Source: Roseiarcus sp963755075 (GTDB lineage Bacteria > Pseudomonadota > Alphaproteobacteria > Rhizobiales > Beijerinckiaceae). From it: 64,000 bases of DNA. Positions 17,173-26,881 of the stretch are shown here, piece after piece (position 1 is the first letter of the stretch; each line of letters begins with the position of its first letter). The notes beneath the pieces are model-generated. The model did not search any database and was not told the origin of the DNA. It worked only from the letters and a program-made list of their open reading frames with translations. A program made the position numbers and the translations under genes. The stretch is from contig CAVWKL010000115.1 of NCBI GenBank assembly GCA_963755075.1, positions 23,744-87,743 of the forward strand, given 5' to 3'.

Positions 17173-18681
17173 CTAAGCGATCGCGCGGACTTCCGGGTCG
17201 CCGCCGACCAGGCGGGCGAATTGCTTGAGCCGAGTCTGCAGCCGGTCGCTGTTGAGCGCGGCCAGATCGCTCGGCAGCATCAGGGCGATGCGGCCCTTCT
17301 CGACGACCATGGGCGCGCGCGGCAAGACGCCGGGCATGGCGGCCGAAACGATATAGGCGACGCGCATCGCCGCGCCGAGAATTCGCGCCCGATCGAGTTG
17401 CCGGGCCGACACCAGCGAACGCGCGAGCGGGCTGACTTCCTGGTCGCTCGACACGTGACGGTAGGACGCCGCGAGCGCCAAGTAGGCGCGGGAGGGATGG
17501 TCGAGGCCGACGAACGACGCGTTGGCGACAAGGTCGTAGGATTGTTCGCCGCGATAGTCCGGATGCGCGCGCCAGGCGATGTCGGACAATAGGCAGGCGG
17601 CATGGCGCAGTCGCGTCTCCTCGGGGCTCTCTTCGAGGTGCGTCGTGCCGAGGAATTGGCTGGTCCAGTCGAACAATTCTTCGGCGTGCCCCGGCGCCCG
17701 CGAACGCAGGAGGTTGAATTGCCGCGCCGCCACGATGAGCGGATCCTGCGCCTGCTCGGCGGGCTCGAGGCCTTCGAACAACAGTCCCTCGCGCACCCCC
17801 AATGCGGAAATGATGACTTCCCGCGGATTGGTCCGGCGGATGACTTCCTCCAGCACCGCGGCGCCGTAGGCGAGCAGCGGCCGGCGGGCCGACGACACCC
17901 ACTCGATCGACGTGAGGGCCTCGAATTCGATGCGTTCGACGAGCTTGGCGAATTCCAGCGCGTCGCGCGTCGGGATGACATAGTTATGCATGATGCGCAT
18001 CGGGTACTGGCGTTGACCCATGTGGAGACGGGCCAGCGAGCGCCATGTGCCGCCGACGGCGTAAAAGGTTCGCCCGGCCAAGCTGTCGAGCAGCTTGACC
18101 TTGGCGAGCGTGTCGCGCGCGATTTTCGCCGCCTTCTTCGGCGAGCGTTCCGAGAGCTCCATCAGCGACAAGCCGCCAAGCGGCAGCGTGACGCCGCGCC
18201 CGATCTTGCCGTCCTTCACGTCGGTGAGTTCCAGCGAACCGCCGCCCAGGTCGCCCACCACGCCATCGGGCTCGTAGATCGAGGACAGGACGCCGAGCGC
18301 CGCCAGTTCCGCCTCGCGCGGGCCGGTCAGCAGGATGATGGGGAGGCCGATCGCCCGCTCCGCCAATTCGATGAACTGCGGACCATTGGCGGCGTCGCGC
18401 ACCGCCGCGGTCGCCATCGGGCGGATGTCCGATATTTCCATCGTTCGGCAGAGAACCTTGAACCGCTGCAAGGCCGCCAACGCTTTGGCGACGGCCTCCT
18501 CGCCCAGAAAGCCGGTGGTGGCGACGCCGCGGCCGAGGCCGCACAGAACCTTCTCGTTGAACGTCGGCGTGAGCGCCCTTGTCAGCGACTCGTAGGCGAC
18601 CAACCGCACCGAGTTCGACCCGATGTCGACGATCGCGACCGGCTTGCCCGGCAACCGCCCCCTTGCTTCCAGCGCCGACAT
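17173..18681 (-). CDS. ppx: Exopolyphosphatase (Ppx/GppA family)
   Basis: 502 residues from ATG 18681, chosen for its GGGAAGGA ribosome-binding site; longer starts upstream are possible. The ASKHA phosphatase fold is shown by 'VAIVDIGSNSVRLVAYE', 'TAAVRDAANG' and the phosphate-2 loop 'GVVGDLGGGSLEL'. An HD-like C-terminal domain follows from about residue 310. It degrades polyphosphate from the chain end, or hydrolyses pppGpp in some members. It lies 114 bases downstream of ppk on the same strand, the usual arrangement, so synthesis and breakdown of polyphosphate are probably co-transcribed. Confidence 0.93.
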   Translation of the reverse strand: MSALEARGRLPGKPVAIVDIGSNSVRLVAYESLTRALTPTFNEKVLCGLGRGVATTGFLGEEAVAKALAALQRFKVLCRTMEISDIRPMATAAVRDAANGPQFIELAERAIGLPIILLTGPREAELAALGVLSSIYEPDGVVGDLGGGSLELTDVKDGKIGRGVTLPLGGLSLMELSERSPKKAAKIARDTLAKVKLLDSLAGRTFYAVGGTWRSLARLHMGQRQYPMRIMHNYVIPTRDALEFAKLVERIEFEALTSIEWVSSARRPLLAYGAAVLEEVIRRTNPREVIISALGVREGLLFEGLEPAEQAQDPLIVAARQFNLLRSRAPGHAEELFDWTSQFLGTTHLEESPEETRLRHAACLLSDIAWRAHPDYRGEQSYDLVANASFVGLDHPSRAYLALAASYRHVSSDQEVSPLARSLVSARQLDRARILGAAMRVAYIVSAAMPGVLPRAPMVVEKGRIALMLPSDLAALNSDRLQTRLKQFARLVGGDPEVRAIA

Positions 18682-18795
18682 CGATTCCTTCCCTTGGGGT
18701 CGATCCCCCGGGATCACACGTTCCATCATCAAGCCCAGGCGTCGGCGCCATCGCTCGGCGAGTCCATCGCCGCCTTTCCCTCCCATCCGGTCGCC

Positions 18796-20973
18796 TCAGG
18801 CGTGCAGCTTGCGATGAGGCAGCGAACCGGGGCTCGATTCGTTCAGCGCCTGGCCGCGGCCCGAAAGGCTCGGATGGGTCAGGAAATACTTGTGCGCGTT
18901 GAACGGCTCTTCGCCCTCGGCCGGTGTCATCCTGACGCTCGAGCCGTCCGCCAATACCCGAAAGCTTTGTTCGTTGTCCATCAGATTGGCGACCATGATC
19001 TGATTGAGCACGTGTTCGTGCACGGTCGGATTGCGCAGCGGCACAAGCGCCTCGACGCGCCGATCGAGATTGCGCTGCATCAAATCCGCCGAAGAAATGT
19101 AAACATGGGCCTTGCGGTTCGGCAGCCCGTGCCCGCCGCCGAAGGCATAGATGCGCGCGTGCTCGAGAAAGCGCCCGACGATCGATTTCACCCGGATATT
19201 CTCGGAGAGGCCGGGCACGCCCGGCCTGAGGCAGCAAATGCCGCGCACCACGAGATCGATTTCGACGCCGGCCCGGCTCGCCGCGTAGAGCGCGTCGATG
19301 ATTTCCGAATCGACCAGCGCGTTGCACTTGGCCCAAATCGCCGCCGGCTTGCCGGTTTCGGCGAAGGCCATCTCCTCGGCGATGTGCCGCAGCAATCGCT
19401 TCTTCAAGGTGAACGGCGAAATCGCCATGAGCTCCAGCCCGTCGGGCTCGGCGTAGCCGGTGATGAAATTGAAGACGCGCGCCACGTCGCGCGCGATCGC
19501 CGGATCGGCGGTGAAGAGGGAGATGTCGGTGTAGATGCGCGCGGTGACCGGATGATAATTGCCGGTGCCGAGATGGCAGTAAGTGACGAGAGAGCCGCCT
19601 TCGCGCCGCACCACCATCGACAGCTTGGCGTGGGTCTTCAACTCGATGAACCCGAACACGACTTGCGCGCCGGCGCGTTCGAGATCGCGCGCCCAGCGGA
19701 TGTTCGCCTCCTCGTCGAAGCGCGCTTTGAGCTCGACGAGCGCGGTCACCGACTTGCCGGCCTCGGCCGCCTCGACCAGGGCGCGTATGATCGGGCTGTC
19801 GGCCGAGGTGCGATAGAGCGTCTGCTTGATCGCCACGACGTTCGGGTCGCGCGCCGCCTGGGCGAGAAACTGCACGACCACGTCGAACGACTCATAGGGG
19901 TGATGAACGACGAGATCCTTCAGTCGGATCGCGGCGAAGCAATCCCCGGCGTTTTCGCGCACGCGTTCGGGAAAACGCGGATTGTACGGGGGGAACTTCA
20001 GGTCGGGACGATCGAGGCCGACGAGCTGCGACAATTCGTTGAGCGCCAGCAAGCCCTCGACGAGCACGACGCCGGAGGCGACGACGTCGACGTCGCCGGT
20101 GACGAAAGCGCGCAAGGCTTCGGGCATGCTCGCCTCGATCTCCAGCCGGATGACCGATCCGCGCCGCCGGCGCTTCAGCGCGCTCTCGTAGAGGCGCACC
20201 AAATCCTCGGCTTCTTCCTCGACTTCGATGTCGCTGTCGCGGATGACCCGGAAGCTGCCTTGCCCGGTCACCTTGTAGCCGGGAAAGAGCTGGCCGATGA
20301 ACGCCAGGATGATCTGCTCGATCGAGACGAAGCGTTGCGCGCCGGTGGCGCTCGCCTCGGGCAACTTGACGAAACGATCGATCTTGCTCGGCACGCGCAC
20401 CAGCGCGCTCATTGGGCGATGGTCGCCCAGGCTCTTCAGCTCGAGCGCGAGGGTGAAGCCGAGATTGGGGATGAAGGGAAAGGGATGGGCCGGGTCGACC
20501 GCCAACGGGGTCAAGACGGGAAAGACGTGGAGGAGGAAGTAATCCTCCAGCCATTGCCGATCGTGGCCCGAGAGTTCGCTCACTTCGCAGATGACGATCC
20601 CGGCGCTCTCGAGCTCGCCGCGCAACTCGCGCCAGCGTTGCTGCTGCGAGGCGACGAGTTCGGCGACGCGCAGACCGATGCGCTCGAGCTGCTCGGCCGG
20701 GGCGAAGCCGTCGTCGGAGGTTTCCGTCATGCCCGCCAACACTTGGCCGACCAGACCGGCGACGCGCACCATGAAAAACTCGTCGAGATTGTCGGCGGAA
20801 ATCGAGAGAAAGCGCAGGCGCTCGAGCAGCGGGTGGTTGAGGTTGGTCGATTCCTCGAGCACGCGGCGATTGAACTCCAACCAAGACAATTCGCGATTGA
20901 TGAACCGCTCGGGCGAAGACGACAGGTCGGACGCGGCGCCCTCCAACGTAGCCGGCGCGGTTTTCATGCCCAT
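18796..20973 (-). CDS. ppk: Polyphosphate kinase 1
   Basis: 725 residues from ATG 20973 with a strong GAGAAGGAGAT ribosome-binding site. Family markers are 'RFINRELSWLEFNRRVLEE' at the N terminus, 'HHPYESFDVVVQFL', 'KQTLYRTSADSPIIRAL', and 'YCHLGTGNYHPVTARIYTD' with the autophosphorylated His. Near the C terminus 'HARIYAFGGG' and 'ISSADLMQRNLDRRVE' hold the second His and the phosphate-binding Arg. It reversibly makes polyphosphate from ATP. Upstream on the same strand are purN and purM, downstream ppx. Confidence 0.97.
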   Translation of the reverse strand: MGMKTAPATLEGAASDLSSSPERFINRELSWLEFNRRVLEESTNLNHPLLERLRFLSISADNLDEFFMVRVAGLVGQVLAGMTETSDDGFAPAEQLERIGLRVAELVASQQQRWRELRGELESAGIVICEVSELSGHDRQWLEDYFLLHVFPVLTPLAVDPAHPFPFIPNLGFTLALELKSLGDHRPMSALVRVPSKIDRFVKLPEASATGAQRFVSIEQIILAFIGQLFPGYKVTGQGSFRVIRDSDIEVEEEAEDLVRLYESALKRRRRGSVIRLEIEASMPEALRAFVTGDVDVVASGVVLVEGLLALNELSQLVGLDRPDLKFPPYNPRFPERVRENAGDCFAAIRLKDLVVHHPYESFDVVVQFLAQAARDPNVVAIKQTLYRTSADSPIIRALVEAAEAGKSVTALVELKARFDEEANIRWARDLERAGAQVVFGFIELKTHAKLSMVVRREGGSLVTYCHLGTGNYHPVTARIYTDISLFTADPAIARDVARVFNFITGYAEPDGLELMAISPFTLKKRLLRHIAEEMAFAETGKPAAIWAKCNALVDSEIIDALYAASRAGVEIDLVVRGICCLRPGVPGLSENIRVKSIVGRFLEHARIYAFGGGHGLPNRKAHVYISSADLMQRNLDRRVEALVPLRNPTVHEHVLNQIMVANLMDNEQSFRVLADGSSVRMTPAEGEEPFNAHKYFLTHPSLSGRGQALNESSPGSLPHRKLHA

Positions 20974-21188
20974 CGATCTCCTTCTCACCGCTCTTGCCGC
21001 GCGACGCGCCACTTCCGCCTCCTCCTGGGAACGGCGGAACGAAGTTTCATCGGCCTCGGCATTCCGCGCTCTCTATTCGAGCAACAGTGTGACAAAAACG
21101 CGTCGCGGCCAAATGCGCAAGGGCCCATTGTTGGCGCGGCGGCGGCACGCGACTGGCGATCGCATCGACAAAACCGCCTCGCCAGCCG

Positions 21189-21797
21189 TCACTGGGCGCT
21201 GGGAAGCGCTCCCGCGCCGATGAGTTCCGCGGCGACCTGGGCCAGCGCTCGGGGATAGAGCTTGTGCTCTTCGACGAGCACGCGCGCCGCCAAGCTCTCC
21301 GCGTCGTCCCCCGCCAGCACGGCGACGCGCGCCTGGGCGATGATCGGGCCGGCGTCGAGTTCGGGCTCGACGAAATGCACCGTGCAGCCGTGTTCGCTGA
21401 GCCCCCCCGCCAGCGCGCGCTCGTGGGTGTGCAGCCCGCGCAACGCCGGCAGCAGCGAGGGATGGATGTTGATCATGCGGCCGCGCCAGCGCTCGACGAA
21501 GGGCGCGCTCAAGATGCGCATGAATCCGGCAAGGCACACCATATCGATGCGATGGGCGGCGAGTCGCTCCTGCATCGCCGCCTCGAACGCCTCGCGGCCG
21601 AGATAGTCCTCGGACTCGACGACCGTCGTCGCGACGCCCGCCCGACGCGCCACGGCGAGGCCGCCGGCGTCGCGCTTGTTGGCGAGGACCAGCGCGATCT
21701 CGGCGGGAAAAGAGGGCGCGCGCGCCGCCTCGATCAGCGCCGCCATGTTGGAGCCGCGCCCGGAAATGAGAATCGCCGCGCGCGCCCGCGCGCTCAC
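21189..21797 (-). CDS. purN: Phosphoribosylglycinamide formyltransferase
   Basis: 202 residues; the start is GTG 21797, overlapping the purM stop (GTGA). The N-terminal 'ILISGRGSNMAALI' is the phosphoribosyl-binding loop. 'VCLAGFMRILS' is followed by the catalytic N-x-H-P-S-L-L-P motif ('MINIHPSLLPALRG') and 'HTHERALAGG', and the Asp of 'VEPELDAGPII' completes the active site. It transfers formyl from N10-formyl-THF to GAR in purine synthesis. The purM-purN coupling is usual. Confidence 0.96.
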   Translation of the reverse strand: MSARARAAILISGRGSNMAALIEAARAPSFPAEIALVLANKRDAGGLAVARRAGVATTVVESEDYLGREAFEAAMQERLAAHRIDMVCLAGFMRILSAPFVERWRGRMINIHPSLLPALRGLHTHERALAGGLSEHGCTVHFVEPELDAGPIIAQARVAVLAGDDAESLAARVLVEEHKLYPRALAQVAAELIGAGALPSAQ

Positions 21798-22861
21798 AGG
21801 CTCAGCCGTCCGCGCATGACGACGCGCTCGGCCTCCCGCGCGATGAGCCGGCCGATCGGCCTCGGCGCCAAACCGTTGGCGGCGAGCGCGCCGATCGCCT
21901 CGTCCGCCGCCTCCGCCGCGACGAAGGCGACCATGCCGAAGCCGCAATTGAAGGTGCGCAGCATTTCGGCTTCGCCGACCCGGCCCGCCGCGGCGAGCCA
22001 GGCGAAGACCGGCGCGGGGGAGAAGGCGGCAAGATCGAGCGCCACCGCGAGATCGTCGGGCAGCACGCGCGGCAGATTGTCGGGAAAGCCGCCGCCGGTG
22101 ACGTGGGCGAGCGCCATGACGCCGCGCGTCGCCTTCAGCGTCGCCAGAAGCGGCAGGACATAGAGGCGCGTCGGCTCGAGCAGCGCGGCGGCGAGCGAGC
22201 GCTCGGGCGCGAAGGGCGCCGGCGCGTCCCAGGCAAGGCCGCTGAGCGCCACGATGCGGCGCACCAGCGAGAAGCCGTTGGAATGGACGCCCGACGACGG
22301 CAGTCCGATCGCGAGGTCGCCGGCCTTGAGCCCGGCGCGCGGCAGCAAGGTCCCGCGTTCCGCCGCGCCGACGGCGAAGCCGGCGAGATCGAAATCGCCC
22401 TTGGCGTAGAGCCCCGGCATCTCCGCCGTTTCGCCGCCGATCAGCGCGCAGCCCGACTCGAGGCAGGCGCGCGCCACGCCGCCGACGATCGCCGCCCCGA
22501 TGGCCGGATCGAGCTTGCCGGTGGCGAAGTAATCGAGAAAGAACAGCGGCTCGGCGCCCTGGACGACGATGTCGTTGACGCACATCGCGACGAGATCGAC
22601 GCCGATGGTGTCGAGGAGGCCGCTCTCGATGGCGATCTTGACCTTGGTGCCGACCCCGTCGTTGGCGGCGACCAGCACGGGATCATGGAACCCCGCCGCC
22701 TTCAGATCGAACAATCCGCCGAACCCGCCGATCTCGGCGTCCGCGCCCGGCCGGCGGGTCGCGCGCACCAGGGGCTTGATCCGCTCGACCATGGCGGCGC
22801 CGGCGTCGATATCGACGCCGGCGTCGGCGTAAGTGAGGGGCTTGGGGGCGGACGGGGTCAT
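21794..22861 (-). CDS. purM: Phosphoribosylformylglycinamidine cyclo-ligase (AIR synthetase)
   Basis: 355 residues. Signature segments: 'YADAGVDIDAGAAMVERIKP' at the N terminus, 'GGFGGLFDL', 'VAANDGVGTKVKIA', 'DLVAMCVNDIVVQGAEPLFFLDYFATGKL' (in two parts), 'LIGGETAEMPGLY' and 'HVTGGGFPDNLPRVL'. It closes the imidazole ring of purines using ATP. The start at ATG 22861 aligns with the family. First gene of the purM-purN pair, with ppk and ppx following downstream on the same strand. Confidence 0.97.
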   Translation of the reverse strand: MTPSAPKPLTYADAGVDIDAGAAMVERIKPLVRATRRPGADAEIGGFGGLFDLKAAGFHDPVLVAANDGVGTKVKIAIESGLLDTIGVDLVAMCVNDIVVQGAEPLFFLDYFATGKLDPAIGAAIVGGVARACLESGCALIGGETAEMPGLYAKGDFDLAGFAVGAAERGTLLPRAGLKAGDLAIGLPSSGVHSNGFSLVRRIVALSGLAWDAPAPFAPERSLAAALLEPTRLYVLPLLATLKATRGVMALAHVTGGGFPDNLPRVLPDDLAVALDLAAFSPAPVFAWLAAAGRVGEAEMLRTFNCGFGMVAFVAAEAADEAIGALAANGLAPRPIGRLIAREAERVVMRGRLSL

Positions 22862-23032
22862 TGGGGGGACGCGACGGGTGGCCTTGCAGCGGGTTAGCGG
22901 CTTGGCGGCTGACGCGCAAGGGCGTCGGCGGGGCGCGGGAGAGTGCGCGCGGCGGCGAGCGGGCGCGCGCCGGGCGGCCTCCGTGACGTCAACCCATGCA
23001 ATCGCGATCGCGCGCCGAGTAGGCGGCCGGGC

Positions 23033-24433
23033 TCAGGCGCATGGGTCCGCCTCCGGCCCAAAATTGTCCCATCCGCCGCTCGCCCCAATCAGCGCGTCGG
23101 CCTCTTTCGGCCCCCAGCTTTGGCGCTCGTAGGGGCGGACGGGGGGATAAGTCTTGAGGACGGGGTCGACCACCGCCCAGGCGGCCTCGATCGCGTCCTC
23201 GCGGGTGAAGAGCGCCCCGTCGCCCGCCATGGCGTTTCCGAGGAGCCGCGTGTAGGCCGTCTCTTCGCCGGGATGCTCGTCGGCCAGGAAGAGCTCCCTG
23301 AGGTCGCCGACGAACTCCTTGCCGGTGCGCTTGATGCGGGCGGCGAGCGCGATGACCGAACGGGGCGAGAGCCGAAACCTGAGATAGTTTGGCCGTCCCG
23401 AGGCGGGCGCGGAATCTTCGAACAGCGGCTGCGGCGGCGCCTTCAGCTCGACCAGAATCTCGGTCCCCGTCTGGGCGAGGCATTTGCCCGAGCGCAGATA
23501 CCACGGCACCCCCGCCCAGCGCCAGGAGTCGATATAGAGCCGCAGCGCGCAGTAGGTTTCGACGTCGGAGTCCTTAGCCACGTTCGGCTCGTCGCGGTAG
23601 CCGACGTATTGGCCGCGCACCAAGTCCTCGGGCCGCAGCGGCCGCATCGCCTGAAAGACCTTGGCCTTCTCGTCGTGGACGAAACCGTAGCTCCGGCCGG
23701 CGGGCGGCTCCATGGCGAGCAGCGCGACGATCTGGAAGAGATGGTTCTCGATCACGTCGCGCAGGCACCCCGCGGTTTCGTAGAAGGCGCCGCGGCCCTT
23801 GACGCCAAAATTCTCCGCGAGCGTCACCTGGACGCTCGCCACGTAGTTGCGGTTCCAGATCGGCTCCAAAAAGGCATTGGCGAAGCGGAAATAGAGGATG
23901 TTCATGATCGCTTCTTTGCCGAGATAGTGATCGATGCGGAAAATCGAGTCTTCCGGGAACGCCGCGCGCGCGACGCCGTTGAGTTCGCGCGCCGACGCGA
24001 GGTCGCGTCCGAACGGCTTCTCGACGATCACCCGCGCATTCTGCGTCAGGTTCGCCGCTTTGAGCCCGTTGATCACCGTCTCGAACAGCGCGGGCGGGAT
24101 CGCGAGATAGTGGGCGGGGCGCTCGGCGCCGCCGAGCGCCGTCTTGATCGCGCCGAACGTCGCCAGGTCATTGTAGTCGCCGCTCACGTAGACGATGAGG
24201 TCGTCGAGACGGCGCATGGCTTCCGGATCGTCGATCCCGCCGGATTGCCGGATGCTGTCCTCCACCCGGGCGCGCAGCTGCTCCGGGCGCCATTTCGGCG
24301 AGGCGACGCCGACCACCGGCGCCTGCAGCGCGCCGCTCTTCACCAGCGCATAGAGCGCCGGGAAGATCGCCTTATGGGCGAGATCGCCCGTCACGCCGAA
24401 AATCACCAGGGCGTCCGAATGCGGTTGGCTCAT
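23033..24433 (-). CDS. zwf: Glucose-6-phosphate 1-dehydrogenase
   Basis: 466 residues from ATG 24433. The Rossmann motif is 'LVIFGVTGDLAHKAIFPAL' (GxxGDLA), the active-site motif is 'RIDHYLGKEAIMNILYFRF', and the downstream 'VASVQVTLAE' and 'ETAGCLRDVIENHLFQI' are typical. It oxidises glucose-6-phosphate with NADP or NAD in the pentose-phosphate or Entner-Doudoroff route. No pgl or edd is adjacent in this window. It lies 171 bases upstream of purM on the same strand. Confidence 0.96.
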   Translation of the reverse strand: MSQPHSDALVIFGVTGDLAHKAIFPALYALVKSGALQAPVVGVASPKWRPEQLRARVEDSIRQSGGIDDPEAMRRLDDLIVYVSGDYNDLATFGAIKTALGGAERPAHYLAIPPALFETVINGLKAANLTQNARVIVEKPFGRDLASARELNGVARAAFPEDSIFRIDHYLGKEAIMNILYFRFANAFLEPIWNRNYVASVQVTLAENFGVKGRGAFYETAGCLRDVIENHLFQIVALLAMEPPAGRSYGFVHDEKAKVFQAMRPLRPEDLVRGQYVGYRDEPNVAKDSDVETYCALRLYIDSWRWAGVPWYLRSGKCLAQTGTEILVELKAPPQPLFEDSAPASGRPNYLRFRLSPRSVIALAARIKRTGKEFVGDLRELFLADEHPGEETAYTRLLGNAMAGDGALFTREDAIEAAWAVVDPVLKTYPPVRPYERQSWGPKEADALIGASGGWDNFGPEADPCA

Positions 24434-25078
24434 CGGGCAATCTCCGTCTTGCCGACGAGCCGGCCCGCATGGCCGCCAATCGGAGGGCTGAAGTTGGAGG
24501 ACGCCGCGGCGGCGTCCGTCCCGCTGACTTTTGCAAAATTCGCATTGCAATCGCGATCGGCCGAGCTGGGCCGCGCCGGCCGCGACAAAACGCCGGCCGC
24601 GCGCTTATCCTTGGGCGCGTCCCATCCGAGGCAATGCGGATCCCGTCCTTCCATCTCCCACCTCCTGACCCGTCGCCGGTTGGCGACCCCGCCCAACGCA
24701 TTTTGGCGATCCGCGCGAAGGCGGAGGCCGGGCCGCCAAGATGACGTTGGGCCGGCGCCCAATGCAACAAGTCCCGGGCGCATCTCGGTCGAATTTGCCG
24801 GCCAAGCGGATCAATTTTGCGTTGGGCGTCACGTTCCGGCAACAGAACGCGCCTACGCCGGGAAAGGCGGCCCGATGTCTTTCTCATGGCCGTCGCAGCG
24901 CGCCTTGCCAACCCAAGACGTCGGGGGTCACGGCGCGCAAAGAGCGACACATGTCGAGACGCTTCCAACCGGAAATTCTTATTTGTCGAGGCGAGGATTC
25001 GCCCCCGAGCGGCCTCATTGTCGCCGCGGCGGCCTGCTCGATCGGCGAGCGTGCAAATGAAACGCGGAGGGAGAAAAC
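24434..25078. other. Intergenic region between divergent zwf and a small gene
   Basis: 645 bases. It must contain the zwf promoter (minus) and the promoter of the gene at 25079 (plus). Open frames on both strands are of shadow type (Arg/Pro-rich). No tRNA-like or repeat structure was recognised. Confidence 0.5.
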
Positions 25079-25288
25079 ATGCGCAACATCGACGACATCA
25101 TCGTGGCCGCTCACAAGGCGATGGCGAGCTCGCTGCACGAGGCGTTCGAGGCGGGACGGGCGCACACCGCAAGCGAGTTGAAGTCCCGCATGGCGGCTTT
25201 TTTCGAGGGTCTCGTGGCCGAAGCGGAAACGCACGCCGCCCCGCCGCCCGAAGCGCCGCCAAGCGAGGAACAGCACCACCACGAATAG
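25079..25288 (+). CDS. Small hypothetical protein
   Basis: 69 residues starting at an ATG with an excellent GGAGGGAGAA ribosome-binding site. It is predicted helical: 'NIDDIIVAAHKAMASSLHEA' and 'TASELKSRMAAFFEGLVAEA', then a Pro/Glu-rich tail ending E-E-Q-H-H-H-E. No membrane segment. The histidine tail could bind metal, but this is speculation. No family recognised. The strong ribosome-binding site and clean helix periodicity support it as a real gene. Confidence 0.65.
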   Translation: MRNIDDIIVAAHKAMASSLHEAFEAGRAHTASELKSRMAAFFEGLVAEAETHAAPPPEAPPSEEQHHHE

Positions 25289-25429
25289 CGGCGCGAATCG
25301 CGCGGTTACGGCGGCGGCGCCCCTGACGATCGAACCGGAGGCTTTTTCCAGAGCGATCGCCGAGCCGAGGCGACATAAGTGCGTCGTCGCCGCAACGCCG
25401 CCCTCCCCGGCCCTAACGCCCCGCGGCGA

Positions 25430-26326
25430 TCAGTGCTTCGATCGGCCCCGCCTCGCATTCTTCTTGCGCCCAGCGGGCGCCGAGGTCTGCTCGAAGTCGG
25501 AAATCGACACGCCGAGCACCTGCTTGGCCTCCTCGATCAAACTCGGATCGATCGGCCGCGGCTCGAGCGACACGCCCTTGCCCAGCCGGTCCTTGAGGAT
25601 GCGGAAGGCGGCGATGCGCCCATAGGGCTTGTTGTCGGCGGGAATGAGGTGCCACGGCGCATATTTCGTCGAGGTTTCCTCCATCATGTCCTCGATCGCC
25701 GTCACGTACTCCGGACCGCGGGCGCGATTGCGGAAATCCTCGTATGACAGCTTCCAACGCTTCACCGGGTCGGTCAGCCGACTGCGGAAACGCCGCAGCT
25801 GTTCGTCGGGCGTAATGTGCAGGAACAGTTTGACCAGTCGGATCCCCGAGTCGACCAGGACGCGCTCGAACTCGTTGATCTCGCGGTAGGCGCGTCGCCA
25901 TTCCTTTTCCGTGGCGAAGCCCTCGATGCGCTCCACCAGCACCCGCCCATACCAGGATCGATCGAAGGCGACGATTTGCCCCTTTTCCGGCAGGCGTCGC
26001 CAGAATCGCTGGAGATAGTGCTGGGCGCGCTCGTGCTCGTCGGGCGAGGCGATCGGATTCACTTTGAAGCTGCGCGGATCGAGGGCCCAGCCGAGGCGGC
26101 GAACGATGCCGCCTTTGCCGGCGGTGTCCGAGCCCTCGAGGACGATGATCGCGCGCTCCGAGGTGCCGAGATAGGCTTGCTGGATGAGTTGCAACACCCC
26201 CTGAAGCGAGGTCAGGCGCCGCTCGTAATCGGCGAAGTCCATTTTCGGATGTTCGGCGATCTTATCGAGCCGCGGACGACGCGCGATTTGGAAATTCTGC
26301 GACTTCAATGTGCTATCGAGTGACAA
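25430..26326 (-). CDS. ppk2: Polyphosphate kinase 2 (PPK2)
   Basis: 298 residues from a TTG start at 26326, chosen because GGAGGG lies seven bases upstream; the frame is open further to a TTG at 26383 but without such a site. Walker A is 'GSDTAGKGG' (65-73), Walker B 'FDRSWYGR' (121-128), and the lid region has 'NEFERVLVDSGIRLVKLFLH'. PPK2 enzymes use polyphosphate to phosphorylate nucleoside mono- or diphosphates. The C terminus is basic (KKNARRGRSKH). It belongs with ppk and ppx to a polyphosphate-rich neighbourhood, though not in the same operon. Confidence 0.93.
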   Translation of the reverse strand: MSLDSTLKSQNFQIARRPRLDKIAEHPKMDFADYERRLTSLQGVLQLIQQAYLGTSERAIIVLEGSDTAGKGGIVRRLGWALDPRSFKVNPIASPDEHERAQHYLQRFWRRLPEKGQIVAFDRSWYGRVLVERIEGFATEKEWRRAYREINEFERVLVDSGIRLVKLFLHITPDEQLRRFRSRLTDPVKRWKLSYEDFRNRARGPEYVTAIEDMMEETSTKYAPWHLIPADNKPYGRIAAFRILKDRLGKGVSLEPRPIDPSLIEEAKQVLGVSISDFEQTSAPAGRKKNARRGRSKH

Positions 26327-26471
26327 CTGACGTCCCTCCGCAAACAGGTCCGAACGCCTCGGCTCGCCGCTTGGCGTCGCCAAAAGGGCGAACCCGCCGC
26401 CGGAAGCGCCCAGCGCGCTTGGCGTGCTGGGCGGTGTCGCGGGACGGCCTCGGCCTGCCGTCTTCTTGAGA

Positions 26472-26732
26472 TCAGCGCGTCGATTTTGGAACGATCTTCA
26501 GGTAACTGACGATCAACGTCGTGTCCTCGGTCAGGACGCCGATCACCGTGCTTTCGATCGCGTCCAAAGTGGACTGATTGAACGCGCTCGAATTCGGGTC
26601 CGTGTCGAAGCCGACTTCAATGACCAATGTCTTGACCCACATGGCGTCTTCCCAGCTCCACTCGAACCAGGTCCGAGACACGTCGGGAAGTTTCGACAAA
26701 GCCTCTCTGACGATCGCAATATTGCCCTTCAT
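26472..26732 (-). CDS. Hypothetical protein downstream of the chemoreceptor
   Basis: 86 residues from ATG 26732 (MKGNIAIVREALSKLPD). The frame is open further upstream, so a longer form with another start is possible. It contains two Trp-rich patches ('TWFEWSWEDAMWVKTL') and a strand-rich C-terminal part ('IGVLTEDTTLIVSYLKIV'). No signal peptide. It lies 149 bases after the chemoreceptor gene on the same strand, but I see no functional link. Unknown family. Confidence 0.5.
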   Translation of the reverse strand: MKGNIAIVREALSKLPDVSRTWFEWSWEDAMWVKTLVIEVGFDTDPNSSAFNQSTLDAIESTVIGVLTEDTTLIVSYLKIVPKSTR

Positions 26733-26881
26733 AACAAGGCTGCTCCATTGTTCCTGCTCAGCATACAGGAGATGCTGGGCGGGCGCGAGCGGCGTCGATT
26801 CCTCGAACGCCGGATTCGGCCGCGGGCAGAATTCGCGCAAAGGCGACGAAATCGTCGTCAGGCGCGCCGGCGCGACCTTCT

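Noticed and set aside
24605..25282. Several overlapping open frames on both strands
   Set aside because: Arg/Pro-rich compositions typical of shadow frames in GC-rich DNA; the only supported gene is at 25079-25288.
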